Shown here in pieces: positions 6,063 through 6,771 of a stretch of 6,771 bases of DNA. The DNA is from Coriobacteriales bacterium (lineage in GTDB: Bacteria > Actinomycetota > Coriobacteriia > Coriobacteriales > UBA8131): contig JAISMZ010000134.1 in NCBI GenBank assembly GCA_031276475.1, forward strand, positions 1 to 6,771. Reading direction: 5' to 3'. Below the pieces are notes generated by a model that saw nothing but the letters and a program-made list of their open reading frames with translations, was not told the DNA's origin and ran no database searches. Both the position numbers and the translations under genes were made by a program. The stretch's first letter is position 1, and the number at the start of each line of letters is the position of its first letter.

Positions 6063-6771
6063 ATGGCCGGATTCTTCAGCAGGCTTCTCAGCGCCGGCGA
6101 AGGCAAACAACTCAAGAAGTTTGAAGCAATAGTCACAGAGATAAACGCTTTGGAGGAGGACGTCGCCGCCCTCAGTGACGACGATCTGCGCGCCCAGACG
6201 CAGCGCTTTCGCGAGCAGCACGAGGCCGGTAAGAGCCTCGACGAACTGCTGCCCGAAGCCTTTGCCACGGTCCGCGAGGCCTCGGTGCGAACCCTCAAGA
6301 TGCGCCACTTTGACGTGCAGCTGATAGGTGGCATGGCCTTGAATAGCGGCCAGATCGCCGAGATGAAGACCGGTGAGGGCAAGACGCTGGTCTCCACCCT
6401 GGCCGGCTATCTCAACGCCATACCGGCAACCGGTGTACACGTGGTAACCGTCAACGACTACCTGGCCAAGCGCGACAGCGAGTGGATGGGCAGGCTCTAT
6501 CGCTTCTTAGGCCTGGAGGTCGGGCTGATCCAGGCCAACACCCGTCCCGCGAGCAAGCTGCCGGCCTATCAGGCCGATGTCACCTACGGCACCAACTCCG
6601 AGTTCGGCTTTGACTACCTGCGCGACAACATGGTCAGCCGCCCTGGCGACCGCGTTCAGCGCGGCCACGCCTTTGCCATCGTTGACGAGGTGGACTCGAT
6701 ACTGATAGACGAGGCGCGTACCCCGCTGATCATCAGCGGCATCGGCACCCGCGCCGCCGAGATGTACAACA
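6063..6771 (+). CDS. secA: Protein translocase ATPase SecA (N-terminal 236 residues; 3' end outside the window)
   Basis: SecA is the peripheral ATPase that drives unfolded preproteins through the SecYEG channel in the cytoplasmic membrane. Visible landmarks of nucleotide-binding domain 1 are Walker A MKTGEGKT (101-108), TVNDYLAKRD (129-138), GTNSEFGFDYLRDNM (176-190), Walker B DEVD (208-211) and DEARTPLIISG (216-226). All key residues are present, so the protein should be active. The window stops near the start of the preprotein cross-linking domain; a full SecA is usually 800-950 residues, so about three quarters is missing. The closest style by recall is SecA of Coriobacteriia. The gene has its own gap of 199 bases upstream with a hairpin and a dyad, so it may be transcribed from its own promoter. 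Whether a second SecA (SecA2) exists elsewhere cannot be told; the general sequence here fits the housekeeping SecA1. Confidence 0.97.
   Translation, partial: MAGFFSRLLSAGEGKQLKKFEAIVTEINALEEDVAALSDDDLRAQTQRFREQHEAGKSLDELLPEAFATVREASVRTLKMRHFDVQLIGGMALNSGQIAEMKTGEGKTLVSTLAGYLNAIPATGVHVVTVNDYLAKRDSEWMGRLYRFLGLEVGLIQANTRPASKLPAYQADVTYGTNSEFGFDYLRDNMVSRPGDRVQRGHAFAIVDEVDSILIDEARTPLIISGIGTRAAEMYN

Noticed and set aside
5588..6397. 269-residue open frame on the minus strand across the end of the regulator, the gap and the start of secA
   Set aside because: It runs opposite to the strongly supported secA and BTAD genes, its product is low-complexity Ser/Arg-rich without recognisable motifs, and long antisense frames are common in GC-rich genes.

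Overview
The window looks like a chromosomal segment of a Gram-positive, moderately high-GC bacterium, most likely a member of the Coriobacteriia (the Eggerthella/Collinsella/Olsenella side of the Actinomycetota). Three things point that way. The start of SecA reads in the style of that class (for example GTNSEFGFDYLRDNM and TVNDYLAKRDSEWMG). The surface protein has the SpaA/Cna-B domain series common in gut and oral Coriobacteriia. A BTAD-type (SARP-like) regulator sits between them. The assignment is by recall of family sequences, not by a search.

Layout, all on the + strand. (1) Bases 1-3858 encode a 1285-residue surface adhesin, probably cut at its 5' end by the window edge. It has the tail of a signal peptide, an acidic Pro/Ala/Glu linker, a Cys- and Trp-containing N-terminal module, five Cna-B-like domains (domains 3 and 4 are a 125-residue tandem duplication), a conserved C-terminal module, a disordered linker and a membrane anchor with an unusual LPATV motif. 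(2) After a 97-base gap, bases 3956-5863 encode a 635-residue regulator. It has a degenerate P-loop NTPase-like N-terminal half and a C-terminal winged-helix plus BTAD half, the reverse of the usual SARP order. (3) After a 199-base gap that holds a bulged hairpin, a perfect 7-bp inverted repeat and a promoter-like element, secA starts at 6063 and runs off the end of the window. No other gene is supported, and there are no RNA genes, mobile elements or CRISPR arrays.

How the parts may fit together: SecA is the motor for export of proteins such as the adhesin, and the BTAD protein is a plausible local regulator. The best non-coding clue is that the gaps before the regulator and before secA share ACAGTG-ATAACAA (with two extra bases, CG, in the first copy), ending 49 and 43 bases before the respective start codons. 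This may be a common promoter or operator. No sortase gene and no canonical LPxTG motif is visible, so how the adhesin is held at the surface is open.
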